Source: Nemertoderma westbladi
Taxonomy: Eukaryota > Xenacoelomorpha > Nemertodermatida > Nemertodermatidae
Reading direction: 5' to 3'
Assembly: GCA_032718475.1 (NCBI GenBank)
Contig: JAUCBJ010007221.1
Span: forward strand, 1 to 44,322
DNA length: 44,322 bases
Part shown: positions 1-9,388 of the stretch, piece after piece
Position numbering within the stretch: position 1 is the stretch's first letter
Layout: each line of letters begins with the position of its first letter
Position numbers and translations under genes: made by a program
The notes under the pieces: model-generated
The model's database searches: none
What the model was told of the DNA's origin: nothing
What the model saw: the letters and a program-made list of their open reading frames with translations, nothing else

Positions 1-1035
1 TTTTATCCCGTTCCATCTCATCTGCTATCTTTTGTACTCGTTCCCTTCTCTCTCGTTCCCTTTTGTCACATTCCCTTTTCTCACGTTCCTCACGTTCCTC
101 TTTTTCTATTCTTTCCAGTTCACGTTCACTTACTCTCCTTTTATTTTCTCTCTCTAACTCACGCTCTTGTTCTCTCATGCCATCCGCTAGCTCCATTCTT
201 GCTTGTTCAATCCCTGCATTCGTTCTCATTCGATTGATCGTGGATGAGTGTATAGATCCGACCCCTGAAACACGATCACTCTGCCTAGGGACGTTCTCCC
301 AGATGGAGTCTGGTGTCACCTGGGACACAGAATCCTCTGGATCAACGCGTGGCACCTCGGTGATAATGCTTGGGGTCGGGTCTCCCTCCCTCAGATCTTC
401 ACTCTGGGTTCCTCTGGGTTCCCTCCTAACGTTTGGATTGGAACGGGTCTCTCGAGATTGACACTGGGCTTTGACCCGGTCTTCAATCTCAACAGCCCTT
501 TGTTCCTCTCCGCACGCACGTAAATGATCTATGTAGACCGTTATTTTATTTAAAAGTATACTTAGCTCCGGTTCCACCGGCAGTTCACCAGTTGGGTTCT
601 CAACAGTTCCAAACAGAGTCAGTTCTGCTCGTTGAGATCGTCGTTTAAGGATCTCTGGTTGTTGGGGGTCAATCAGAACAGCACTTCGTTGTGATCGTGA
701 TGATCGTTGGATCTGGGGGTCTTTGGGTCGTGTTGTCTGTGTCGAGATTCTTCCAGGTTCGTGTCGAATATTGGCCGGTTCAGGTTCGTGAGTTGGGAGG
801 ACAGCTCGTTGTGGTTGAGTGGGTGGCCCCTGCCCAGTTCCCACCAAGCTGCTAGTGCGTAAGCGAGCGCCGATGCTTGCTCTAGCAGCCCCAGGAATTG
901 AGCGTGCCACACCGCCTGGGCTCGTTGTTGGTTGCCAGACGCCCTCCGCTTGTGTTGGGTTCGTTCTCGGGGTTCGGGCGAGTTCTCGGCCCGACTCGAT
1001 CCTGCCATCCACGACTGATACTCGTCTGGGCTCAT
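1..1035 (-). CDS. BEL/Pao-type gag N-terminal fragment (partial)
   Basis: On the minus strand one frame stays open without a stop from about position 960 to the window edge (over 300 codons). It reads through a Pro/Gln/Arg-rich stretch and a short helical region (containing ELSILLNKITVYIDHLRAC). It then enters a highly charged coiled coil (for example REQERELERENKRR, then repeated EERE/KRE). The coil has the same composition as the coil that opens the plus-strand gag-pol at 2247, so I infer a gag fragment of a related BEL/Pao element in opposite orientation. A second minus-strand frame with an ATG (1035-673, 120 codons) overlaps it, so the true start is unclear and a frameshift near 680 is possible. 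The 3' part lies outside the window. It could also be an unrelated coiled-coil gene; confidence is limited. Confidence 0.4.
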
Positions 1036-1407
1036 CCCTCATGTCAATGAGGTCCGAGCTCGTTTCCACTGATGGATGGTTCGTTGATGGCGTTCGGTTG
1101 GCGCTAGAGATTGAAGATCAAATCTATTCAAGTTCGTTAATTCGGCTACACGTTGTCGTTTTCAACGAGATAGTTTTCACTTTGTTCCGTCGATATTCTT
1201 TCCCTCTTAGAACGTCGTTTCTACGCGTCCGTTTCATTCGTCAAGAAAACTCTAGTTCAAGTCCTAGTTACTTTAATGTTCAATATGTATAAACGGCACC
1301 AGTGCACAATCACATGATGACGCTTCCTTCCTTCAAACAAATGATTTATAACACGTACAGTACAAATGCACTGTACGTTCAGTTCAATTAGAACAATAAT
1401 AGTTAAG

Positions 1408-1431
1408 TTCAGTGACCAATAGGTCACTGAA
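1408..1431. repeat. Perfect 10-bp inverted repeat with 4-nt loop
   Basis: TTCAGTGACC (1408-1417), loop AATA, then GGTCACTGAA (1422-1431). The arms are exactly complementary. A second shorter inverted repeat (GTACAGT/ACTGTAC) lies about 50 bp upstream. The function is unknown; it may be part of an LTR U3 region. Confidence 0.7.
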
Positions 1432-1752
1432 TAGAGTCCAAAAAGTTCAGTTCGTGAAACAAGTCATGTGACGGGATCTACGGATCCCGGTTTATCCGTT
1501 TGGGTTTTCTGCCCACGCGTCCCCGCCGTGTGTGAAAGGTAAAAGAGTTCTGATGTTGGGTAATATGTATAAAGGTATAATAGTCTGACAGTTGATATAA
1601 TATAGTATGACACAATAGGTAATATATAATGGCGGTAGCGGACGGTGACAGAAGTCCCCGTTCCACCCTATTGATCTGACTGAGTAAACTGAATAACTGA
1701 CCGGTATGATTACTGGTAACTGGTTATATTGCACGGTGACGATCAAACAATA

Positions 1753-1788
1753 AACGAACGAACGAAAGAACGAACGTACGAACGAACG
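1753..1788. repeat. (ACGA)n microsatellite
   Basis: Imperfect tetranucleotide tract of ACGA/ACGT units, about nine copies. Confidence 0.8.
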
Positions 1789-2134
1789 GTGAAAACTATG
1801 TAACGTTTCTACAAAGTTATATCGACAGAATGAATCTAATCTCATCCTGCTCTCGTCATATATGAATGGAAGGAAAGCCATCTGGGATTGGTTTACCAAA
1901 TAACAATAGGCCATAGAAAATGGGGCCAAAATATATAATACGTTATACACCAATATACACAGGTGAGGGTAAATCCCAGAGGATGCCTTACACTTCCATT
2001 GTTGCCTCTCACTCAATGTGTCCTTTCACTTTAAATGGTTCTAATATTCACTCACTCATTATAGGATATGATAATTCTCTCGTGAACATGAGGCGAGCAA
2101 GCCTTCATGCAAGATACACTATACTTTTACTTTG

Positions 2135-2155
2135 TGACGTCATGTTATGACGTCA
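2135..2155. promoter_or_regulatory. Tandem CRE/ATF palindromes
   Basis: Two exact copies of TGACGTCA (2135-2142 and 2148-2155), starting 13 bp apart, about 90 bp upstream of the gag-pol frame. TGACGTCA is the canonical CREB/ATF site. Paired CREs are typical of promoter-proximal enhancers, including retroviral LTRs. Regulatory use here is inferred. Confidence 0.5.
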
Positions 2156-2246
2156 TGACATTCTCACTCAATAAAATGGAATTTCTACGGCAATAACAGG
2201 TGATAAGAATTTTGGGCCATACTGTACGATGAAATACTGACTATAG

Positions 2247-5200
2247 TCGGGAACAGCCGAACAACGTGGACGAGAGGCCGAACGAGAGATCGAACAACGT
2301 AAATGGGAAGCGGAAATGCGTAAACAACACGCCGAGGCCCAAGCAATTCTCATCCACAAAAAGAATGCGGATATTGCAAAACTCGCGGAATACGAAGCCG
2401 CACTTATAGAACGAGATATTCAACTCTACGAGGACTGGGAAAGGGATATAGATCAGGAATACGAACCAATCCCGGTACCGGAATTAGAAAAGTCATTTAT
2501 ACCGACAGCGGCGAAACTTCCGAAACCCGAGATCCCGCCTACCAAACAGTCTACGCTATCGGCACAAGCACCGGTGTTCCATCCCCCACTGGCTACGCTA
2601 AAGAATGAGGAACCTTATTTCCCATCCAACACCACGACAGCGAGTGTACCCAAGTACGAGCCTGAAAAGGACTCGGAACGGGACGCCACTCCCCAGTCTA
2701 ACAACCCATTTACATCCACACCACAAACTCGTAGCCGCGTCATTATTAAAACTCCACCTATTATTGATCCATCAAGTATGGGAGTGAGTGCCAATAACTA
2801 TAACCCTCCGAGTCACTCCAGTTCAGACGACGTCAGCATCATCCGGGCGTTGGAGAACCGCCTTGCCATGCCTAAGATGGAGATTCGCACCTTCGAAGGA
2901 GATCCCGTTGATTACCTCAGATTCAAGAAACGGTTCTTTGCGCAGATCGGATCAACGGACATAGCCGACGCACAGAAATTGGTATATTTATCGCAATACC
3001 TGGGTGACAAACCACGCAGAATTATTGCATGTTTCGAAGGAGGTTCTCATGAGGCATACTATGACGCATGGAAAACTCTGGATAAAAGATACGGAAATAC
3101 CGGAACTATAATTAATAAAACTCTAGAGAGACTGATACAGGACGCGGGATCACTAGGGGACCCACAGAACATACAGGAATTCTCCGACTCTATGAAGGAT
3201 GCCTACTATACTCTGAAACCTTTGAATAAGGAGGACCAGGTGAACAACATTCTAAACCTCCGACAGATCGCCCGGAAGTTCCCCGGATGGCTACAAAGTA
3301 AGTGGGCTTATAAATGTGTAGACCTCCGGCGCAGACATCCAGATCGAGATCCTAGCTTCCTTGAAATGTCGGCATTCCTGGACGATATCTCCGAAGCCAT
3401 GAATGACTCGATGTTTTCAAAACAGAGTCTCGCAAAGTTGGACGGAATAGAGAGCAACTCCAGGAGTAAGATAACCCCTCCGAAACCGAGATTCCGCCCC
3501 CCACCGGTGAGTACGATGGCCATCACCATGGCCGAAGATTCCGACGACGAAGACTACGAGGAACCGACATCCGCCGAGGAATGGGCATGTTACCTCGCGA
3601 GTTGGGCACCCGAAAGAGAAGGCATCACAAATTCCCTGCTCTGTCTCTTCTGTGGGGAGAAACATAAAGTGGAATTCTGCAGAAAGTTTCAGTTCGCCGA
3701 ACTCGTCCCACGCTTCGAGGCGATAATGAAACACCGAGGATGCTTCCGGTGTCTTGGAACAGGTCACTATGTTCGGGAGTGCGACCAAAGATCATGCTGT
3801 GCTGTCTGTAACGACCAACGCCATCACACGCTCCTCCACATCCCCGCGAACTTCGATTTTACTACCCTCCCCTTTCGGATCGAAGCCAGGCGAAGAGGAG
3901 AAACAAACCACGTCTTCAAAGGAACCCGGACAACCCAACGGAGAGAAACCAACCCGTTTAAAATCTCCACCGATACACCACAAGTAACAAATATTTCGGC
4001 CACGATTAATCTTATAAATCGCCGCTACATGGTTTTCGCAAAGGTAATCCCAGTAAGGATCCAAGGAGTCGGCAAATCTTTGACGACACTCGCGTTCCTC
4101 GATAACGGGTCCGACGGAACCATCATCGACCGGGATTTCCTCGAGCAACTCGGCCTAGAATATGAGCCTTGTAAACGGCCCATACAAACCATCACCGATA
4201 ACAGAGAGGTAGAGTCCGGGGAGGTGCAACTCCAGATGGAAGGAGTGATGAAGGGCTACGAAACGGTTAAGTTAACCATAAAGAACGCCTTGGTACACAC
4301 AGACCTCCGGGTGCGGTTCCGACAATCAGCCGAGTACGCCCCCCTCATACAATTGGACCGGGACGATGTAGACCTGAGGTGTCCGCAGTTGGACGTAAAC
4401 CGCATCACCCTACTGATCGGACTTGATACACCGGAACTACACATCCCCACCGGAGATATCGCCCGATCTACAAACCAGGATGACGGATTTTATGCTGAAC
4501 GAACAATAATGGGATGGACACTCTGTGGCATTAAGGAGGAAACTACGGACACCTATACCTACCTTCCCAAATGCCAGATTAAAGAGAATGCAACCTCCGT
4601 GGGTTATTGCTCAGCTTCGGATTTTGACGAAGATTTGTTTCTGGAAACCGAGAAAACCCAACGAGAGATGACGAAATATTTTAATTTGGAGACCCAGGAG
4701 TTCGCGGAAAAGGACGAAAACCCATCCGAAGAGGACCAATATTGTATGGACGTTCTCGACCAGGCCATGTTTAAAGACGGACACTGGTGTTCACCTATGT
4801 TATGGAAGGACCCAAACAAACCAATGGCAAACAACGCCAGCATGGCACTTAGGCGACTTAAAGGGATTCTACGCCGGCTGAATGACCAACCCGAGATAAA
4901 GGAGAAATATAATACCGTAATCCAAGGATATCTCGATGATGGATTAGCAGAAATGGTACCACGGAACGAACTGCAAGGTGGTAAAAGAACATATTATCTC
5001 CCAACCCACTATGTAGTAGAAGCCCGCAAAGGTGGGAAAATCAGAGTGGTAAATGATGCTGCCGCTATGTACCAGGGCGAATCCCTAAACAGTCAACTTT
5101 ACACGGGACCCAACATATATAGCACACTCATCGGCGTATTGATCAGGTTCAGGGAAAACCAGGTAGCATTCACCTGTGACATCAAGGCCATGTTTCATCA

Positions 5201-8144
5201 AGTTCGTACGTTACCAAGAGACTCAGACTGTCTACGTATCCTATGGACGGATAAAACGCTTACTCAACAGGAGATTAACCAACTCACGATAAAGGACGTA
5301 GACGTAATGCGTATGGTCGTCAGGATCTTCGGCGCTAAGGACTCGCCGGTAGCATGCAGTGACATGCTAAAGAGGACGGCAACTATGTGCGAAAACGAGT
5401 TCCCTCCAACCGTCATAGAAACCATTCGACGATGCTTCTACGTGGACGACGGATGCGCCGGCGCGGATAATGTGGATGAGGCGTATCGGCTAGCAATGGG
5501 GATGGTAGAATGTCTAAAGAAAGGAGGGTTTCCGCTCGTGAAGTTCAGATCCCACGACAAAACACTTATGGAAAAGTTTCCGGAGGACATCCGGCTGGAA
5601 AATAACAAAATGTATTCAGAGGATGTGGAACATCGTGTACTCGGGATTGAATGGGACATAGAATCAGACGAATTCATCTTCAAATATAAACCCCTACCCA
5701 AGCCTATGACAAAAAGGGGATGTTTGTCGATAAAAAGCGCCATCTTCGACCCACTAAATTTCATATCTCCAGTAACCTTGGCCGGAATGAACCTGATTAA
5801 GGAAATGTGGATAGAAGGACTGGGATGGGACGAAGAGCTCCCCCCACACCTCAGCGTCAAATGGAGAAAATGGACGGAGCAGCTCGAACACCTACATCTT
5901 ATGCGGATACCTAGACCGTTCTTCCTCGATAAATTGCCCACCGATATCTTCCAGCTCCACACCTTTTCGGATGCTTCGAATACCGGAATCGGCGTAGTCA
6001 CCTTCTTACGGAGACTAAGTAACGATGGAAACGGCGATACAAGCTTCTTATTCTCCAAAGCAAAGACAGTATCCGGGGAATTCGTAGCAACGATTCCGAG
6101 ACTCGAGCTACAAGCTGCAGTTTGGGCAGTAAGACAGAATCGCATGGTCATGCGGAACCTACGGATCCCCATAGAATCTCAACACTTCTGGGTAGATTCG
6201 AGTATAGTTCTCTATTACCTCCACTCTCCATCACGGCGTCACACCACGTTTGTTGCAAACCGAGCCACGGAGATTAAACAGTGTACCGGCCGAGAACAGT
6301 GGCATCACGTGAACGGGAAGGAAAACCCAGCGGACTTATCAAGCCGAGGCGCCACCCCAAAACAACTCGGTAAAAGTAAACTCTGGCTTACAGGCCCGGA
6401 ATTCCTACAGCAGCCACAATTAACATGGAGTACCCGATTCGACCCCGAGCTCGATAGCGGAAAATACTCCGAGGACGATAAAGAGATCCGTAAAATCCAT
6501 CGAAGCAACGCGGTGGAAATTTATAGTTGTCTGACTGAGCCTGCAAAGGACTCGGGCAGGCACTATAACGTCGCGACGATCACTCAACTAGCGGCGCCTT
6601 TACATCGGTTGATCGAGCGAACTTCATCCATGAGACGGCTCGTCCACCACGTTATAACCCTTCGCAACTTCCTACGGTGGAAAAACAACAAACCGATAGT
6701 TCAACGGAATATACAAGAACTTATTATCGCGGAGAAGTGTATTGTTAGATATGTCCAGAAAGAAAGTTTCCCCGATGAATGGGAACAACTTAGTGCGGGC
6801 AAAACGTTGAAACCGGACAGCCCAGTCTATCAACTGAGACCAATGATGGGAGAGGACGGACTGATCCGACTGAATACCCGGATGGCAAACGCCCCGGTCG
6901 AATATGAGGTTAAATACCCGGCGCTTCTGCCCGGAACGTCGACACTAGCTAAGCTATTAATTCTACAATGTCACGAGGACAACCACCACGCAGGACAGAA
7001 TTGGATTATAGCTAATATAAGACAAAGATATTGGATCACCCACATCCAGCCACTGATCCGGAAAGTGTTGAAACGTTGCTTCACCTGCAGACGTTACCTA
7101 GCGCCACCAATCACCCAAAAGATGGCCGACTTACCAGCCACCCGTCTACAAGCGGATTCCCCACCATTCTACGTCACCGGAGTGGACTGTTTCGGACCGT
7201 TCACGGTTATTGAACGACGATCCAACATCAAATGCTGGGGAGCCATCTTCACCTGCCTAAGGTCTCGGGCAATTTACCTAGATATCGTGGTAAATCTGAC
7301 ACAACACGCATTCATCAACGCTCTGCGTCGGTTCGTGGCGAACAACGGGACGTGCCGCCACATGTATTCCGATAATGGTACAAACTTTGTGGGAGGAGAA
7401 AGAGAACTTAGAGAGGCGATCGAGGGATGGTTTACCGATAACACCGCATCCCAAGTCTGGAAGGAACACCAGATACAGTGGCACTTCCAGACCCCCTTAG
7501 CCCCCCATACGAGCGGGGTATGGGAGAAACTGATCGACCTAGTGAAACGATCCATGCGCGTCGCTCTAGGCGATACCCGGGTAACCCATGACACCCTCCG
7601 CACAACATTCTGCGAGATCACAGCTACCCTGAACAACCGACCCATTGTTCCTATCCGCGACGACCCCACAGACCTGGAGCCCCTCACTCCTAACCACTTA
7701 CTGGGGAGACCCAAAACCCACGTCCTCCCGGAAACCATGTTCCCGGATCCCAACGAGATCGCGAAACATACGAACTGGAAAAAGGCCCAAGCGTTGGCAG
7801 CGCATTGGTGGAGAATTTGGGCCCAGGAGTATCTCATAACCCTCTGGACCAGGAGGAAATGGAACAACACCTACAGGAACGTCGCAGTTGGCGACATGGT
7901 ACTAGTTAGAGAAGATCTCAAAGACCGCGTTCACTGGCCTGTGGCGCGGGTCGTGACCATACACCCAAGCAAAGACGGACTTGCGAGGACTGTGACGATA
8001 CGAACGACATCGGGCCACTACCAACGCCCTATCCAGAGGCTGTGCCTTCTCGAAGGCAATGATAGCGGTGACTCTGCGAGAGGTGATAAGTTCCCTACTC
8101 AAGATCCTGCTGCAGACATTGGTGACAATGATAAATGCGTTTAA
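2247..8144 (+). mobile_element. BEL/Pao LTR retrotransposon, element 1 (coding body)
   Basis: The gag-pol body of a BEL/Pao element is defined by its single long frame (2316-8144, open from 2247). No LTR pair is visible: I found no matching sequence between 1036-2246 and 8145-9388. The frame opens directly in a coiled coil after a stop at 2244-2246, while a longer gag N-terminus is seen in the opposed fragment at 1-1035. Element 1 therefore looks 5'-truncated within gag, or rearranged. The pol shows no frameshift or internal stop, so the copy is young or constrained. Confidence 0.75.
2316..8144 (+). CDS. gag-pol: BEL/Pao gag-pol polyprotein, 1942 aa, uninterrupted
   Basis: This is the polyprotein of a BEL/Pao retroelement: capsid, protease, reverse transcriptase, RNase H and integrase. 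An acidic/basic coiled coil covers residues 1-55. Zinc fingers follow: CLFCGEKHKVEFC near 442, then CFRCLGTGHYVREC near 476 with a trailing CxxC-HH cluster. The retropepsin has FLDNGSDGT near 596 (Asp-Asn-Gly-Ser where D-S/T-G is usual). The RT has TCDIKAMFHQV near 953 and YVDD near 1042. The RNase H signature FSDAS is near 1217. The integrase has an HH-CC zinc region, then D in GVDCFGPF (~1623), D in YSDNGTNF (~1684) and E in GVWEKL (~1735). The C-terminus carries the domain usual for Pao integrases (GDMVLVRED...). ATG 2316 is the first Met; the frame is open from 2247 without an earlier ATG. All catalytic acidic residues looked for in RT and integrase are present. Confidence 0.93.
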   Translation: MRKQHAEAQAILIHKKNADIAKLAEYEAALIERDIQLYEDWERDIDQEYEPIPVPELEKSFIPTAAKLPKPEIPPTKQSTLSAQAPVFHPPLATLKNEEPYFPSNTTTASVPKYEPEKDSERDATPQSNNPFTSTPQTRSRVIIKTPPIIDPSSMGVSANNYNPPSHSSSDDVSIIRALENRLAMPKMEIRTFEGDPVDYLRFKKRFFAQIGSTDIADAQKLVYLSQYLGDKPRRIIACFEGGSHEAYYDAWKTLDKRYGNTGTIINKTLERLIQDAGSLGDPQNIQEFSDSMKDAYYTLKPLNKEDQVNNILNLRQIARKFPGWLQSKWAYKCVDLRRRHPDRDPSFLEMSAFLDDISEAMNDSMFSKQSLAKLDGIESNSRSKITPPKPRFRPPPVSTMAITMAEDSDDEDYEEPTSAEEWACYLASWAPEREGITNSLLCLFCGEKHKVEFCRKFQFAELVPRFEAIMKHRGCFRCLGTGHYVRECDQRSCCAVCNDQRHHTLLHIPANFDFTTLPFRIEARRRGETNHVFKGTRTTQRRETNPFKISTDTPQVTNISATINLINRRYMVFAKVIPVRIQGVGKSLTTLAFLDNGSDGTIIDRDFLEQLGLEYEPCKRPIQTITDNREVESGEVQLQMEGVMKGYETVKLTIKNALVHTDLRVRFRQSAEYAPLIQLDRDDVDLRCPQLDVNRITLLIGLDTPELHIPTGDIARSTNQDDGFYAERTIMGWTLCGIKEETTDTYTYLPKCQIKENATSVGYCSASDFDEDLFLETEKTQREMTKYFNLETQEFAEKDENPSEEDQYCMDVLDQAMFKDGHWCSPMLWKDPNKPMANNASMALRRLKGILRRLNDQPEIKEKYNTVIQGYLDDGLAEMVPRNELQGGKRTYYLPTHYVVEARKGGKIRVVNDAAAMYQGESLNSQLYTGPNIYSTLIGVLIRFRENQVAFTCDIKAMFHQVRTLPRDSDCLRILWTDKTLTQQEINQLTIKDVDVMRMVVRIFGAKDSPVACSDMLKRTATMCENEFPPTVIETIRRCFYVDDGCAGADNVDEAYRLAMGMVECLKKGGFPLVKFRSHDKTLMEKFPEDIRLENNKMYSEDVEHRVLGIEWDIESDEFIFKYKPLPKPMTKRGCLSIKSAIFDPLNFISPVTLAGMNLIKEMWIEGLGWDEELPPHLSVKWRKWTEQLEHLHLMRIPRPFFLDKLPTDIFQLHTFSDASNTGIGVVTFLRRLSNDGNGDTSFLFSKAKTVSGEFVATIPRLELQAAVWAVRQNRMVMRNLRIPIESQHFWVDSSIVLYYLHSPSRRHTTFVANRATEIKQCTGREQWHHVNGKENPADLSSRGATPKQLGKSKLWLTGPEFLQQPQLTWSTRFDPELDSGKYSEDDKEIRKIHRSNAVEIYSCLTEPAKDSGRHYNVATITQLAAPLHRLIERTSSMRRLVHHVITLRNFLRWKNNKPIVQRNIQELIIAEKCIVRYVQKESFPDEWEQLSAGKTLKPDSPVYQLRPMMGEDGLIRLNTRMANAPVEYEVKYPALLPGTSTLAKLLILQCHEDNHHAGQNWIIANIRQRYWITHIQPLIRKVLKRCFTCRRYLAPPITQKMADLPATRLQADSPPFYVTGVDCFGPFTVIERRSNIKCWGAIFTCLRSRAIYLDIVVNLTQHAFINALRRFVANNGTCRHMYSDNGTNFVGGERELREAIEGWFTDNTASQVWKEHQIQWHFQTPLAPHTSGVWEKLIDLVKRSMRVALGDTRVTHDTLRTTFCEITATLNNRPIVPIRDDPTDLEPLTPNHLLGRPKTHVLPETMFPDPNEIAKHTNWKKAQALAAHWWRIWAQEYLITLWTRRKWNNTYRNVAVGDMVLVREDLKDRVHWPVARVVTIHPSKDGLARTVTIRTTSGHYQRPIQRLCLLEGNDSGDSARGDKFPTQDPAADIGDNDKCV

Positions 8145-8429
8145 ACCCTTCTCATCATGTTGACAAACTCTTTTTAACTGTGATTTATCGACAATGAGTT
8201 ATGGACCCCCCTTAAACCAACTGTAACCACGCAATGGTATTTGTGTTTCCTCGTGTGTTATGTGGAGTCCAGCATCACCCTGCAGATGTTTCGACTGACG
8301 CAGGGTCGTTTATGCATTGTTTACCCTGATTTTGGTCATCGGGACCAACGGTATTGGATTATTGGAAATGGAAAAGATTTGAAGTGGAATTCATTGTATT
8401 CATCGCAGTATGTTATGTTGTCCGTTGCG

Positions 8430-8841
8430 TGCGCAGTTCGGGGCGTAGGCGGTGTAACGAGTCCAGCTGTAGATCCCGGATTGCCGCGCAACACCCCCTC
8501 AATCCCGTTATTCTGGTGGGTCCATGGTGCATCCACATGACTTCGAAGATAGAGGGTTTTATGTTTCTCAGTCGCGTTATTGTGGTGGGACCGTTACGTG
8601 GATTTTGGGGCGTAGGCGGTGTAACGAGTCCAGCTGTAGATCCCAGAATGTTGCGTAACCCCATCCCACATGACTTCGTCGACTGAGCTTTATGTTGTTG
8701 GGAGTGTTATTCTGGTGGGTCCATGGTGCATCCACGTGACTTCACTCCCAGCGTCTTCATTGTCCGTTACGTGCGCAGTTTTGGGCGTAGGCGGTGTAAC
8801 GAGTCCAGCTGTAGATCCCAGATTGCCGCGTAACACCCCCT
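8430..8841. repeat. Three tandem copies of a ~170-bp repeat
   Basis: A 36-bp core starting GGCGTAGGCGGTGTAACGAG is nearly identical at 8442-8477, 8609-8644 and 8784-8819 (periods 167 and 175 bp). Flanking blocks also recur: ATTCTGGTGGGTCCATGGTG at about 8510 and 8710, and CGTGCGCAG before copies 1 and 3. The function is unknown. It sits directly after a BEL pol gene, where a 3' UTR or LTR would be. Confidence 0.85.
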
Positions 8842-9024
8842 TCCACGACAAAGATTAACCAAAGAAAATGTTTGAATATAGTTGGAAACGATGAAAAGGA
8901 TCAGACAACTCTGCTATAAACCTGAATGATGACGCGTATGCTGATGAAAATGAAATGATGCACACCCTGGTGCTGCGCTTATAACAATGATGATAGCCGG
9001 TGGGCTATAAACCCAATGATGATG

Positions 9025-9110
9025 TGGAAATAAATAAATGTGAAATAAATGGTGGAAATAAATGTGTTGAAATATGTGGAAATAAATGAAATGAGATGAA
9101 ATAATAATGA
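9025..9110. repeat. Low-complexity GGAAATAAAT-type tract
   Basis: Degenerate repeats of (GT)GGAAATAAAT and GAAATGA. No coding potential is seen. Confidence 0.7.
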
Positions 9111-9388
9111 AATGAAAAAAGAAAAAAAAGGTATAAAAAAGTCTAAAGAAAAGAATTAGAAAAAAGAAAAGGACAAAAAAGTCATAAAAAACTGGTTGGA
9201 TATTAATGTATAGCTATAGTAACTGTAAATGCTGAATGTATTAACAATAAGATGATAGATGCCTATATAGCAATGTTATTAATAAACTGAATTAAATAAA
9301 AAACTGAATTATTCTGCTATCGCTATAGTTTCAGACTTTCTGGACTTATAATTAACTGAACTAATTTGTAACGGATATAATCGTAAAT

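Larger units (their letters stand above)
1036..2246. other. Non-coding stretch between two opposed gag fragments
   Basis: No convincing protein is encoded here. If the minus-strand gag and the plus-strand element are both BEL/Pao, this is where their 5' leaders or LTRs would lie, but I could not match any part of it to sequence 3' of element 1. It holds a 10-bp perfect hairpin, an ACGA microsatellite and a tandem pair of CRE palindromes, listed separately. An AATAAA lies at about 2171. Confidence 0.5.
8145..9388. other. Spacer between element 1 pol and ORF-A
   Basis: There is no credible gene. In order it contains about 270 bp of unique sequence, three copies of a ~170-bp repeat (8430-8840), a GGAAATAAAT-rich low-complexity tract (9025-9110), an A-rich tract with a TATA-like TATAAAAAA (9131-9139), and AATAAA-type signals near 9285-9300. 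The last 250 bp resembles an LTR end plus leader, but I found no partner copy. Confidence 0.5.

Noticed and set aside
8145-9388. 3' LTR of element 1
   Set aside because: TATA-like and AATAAA signals exist, but no matching copy was found upstream of gag, and no TG...CA ends with a target duplication were seen.
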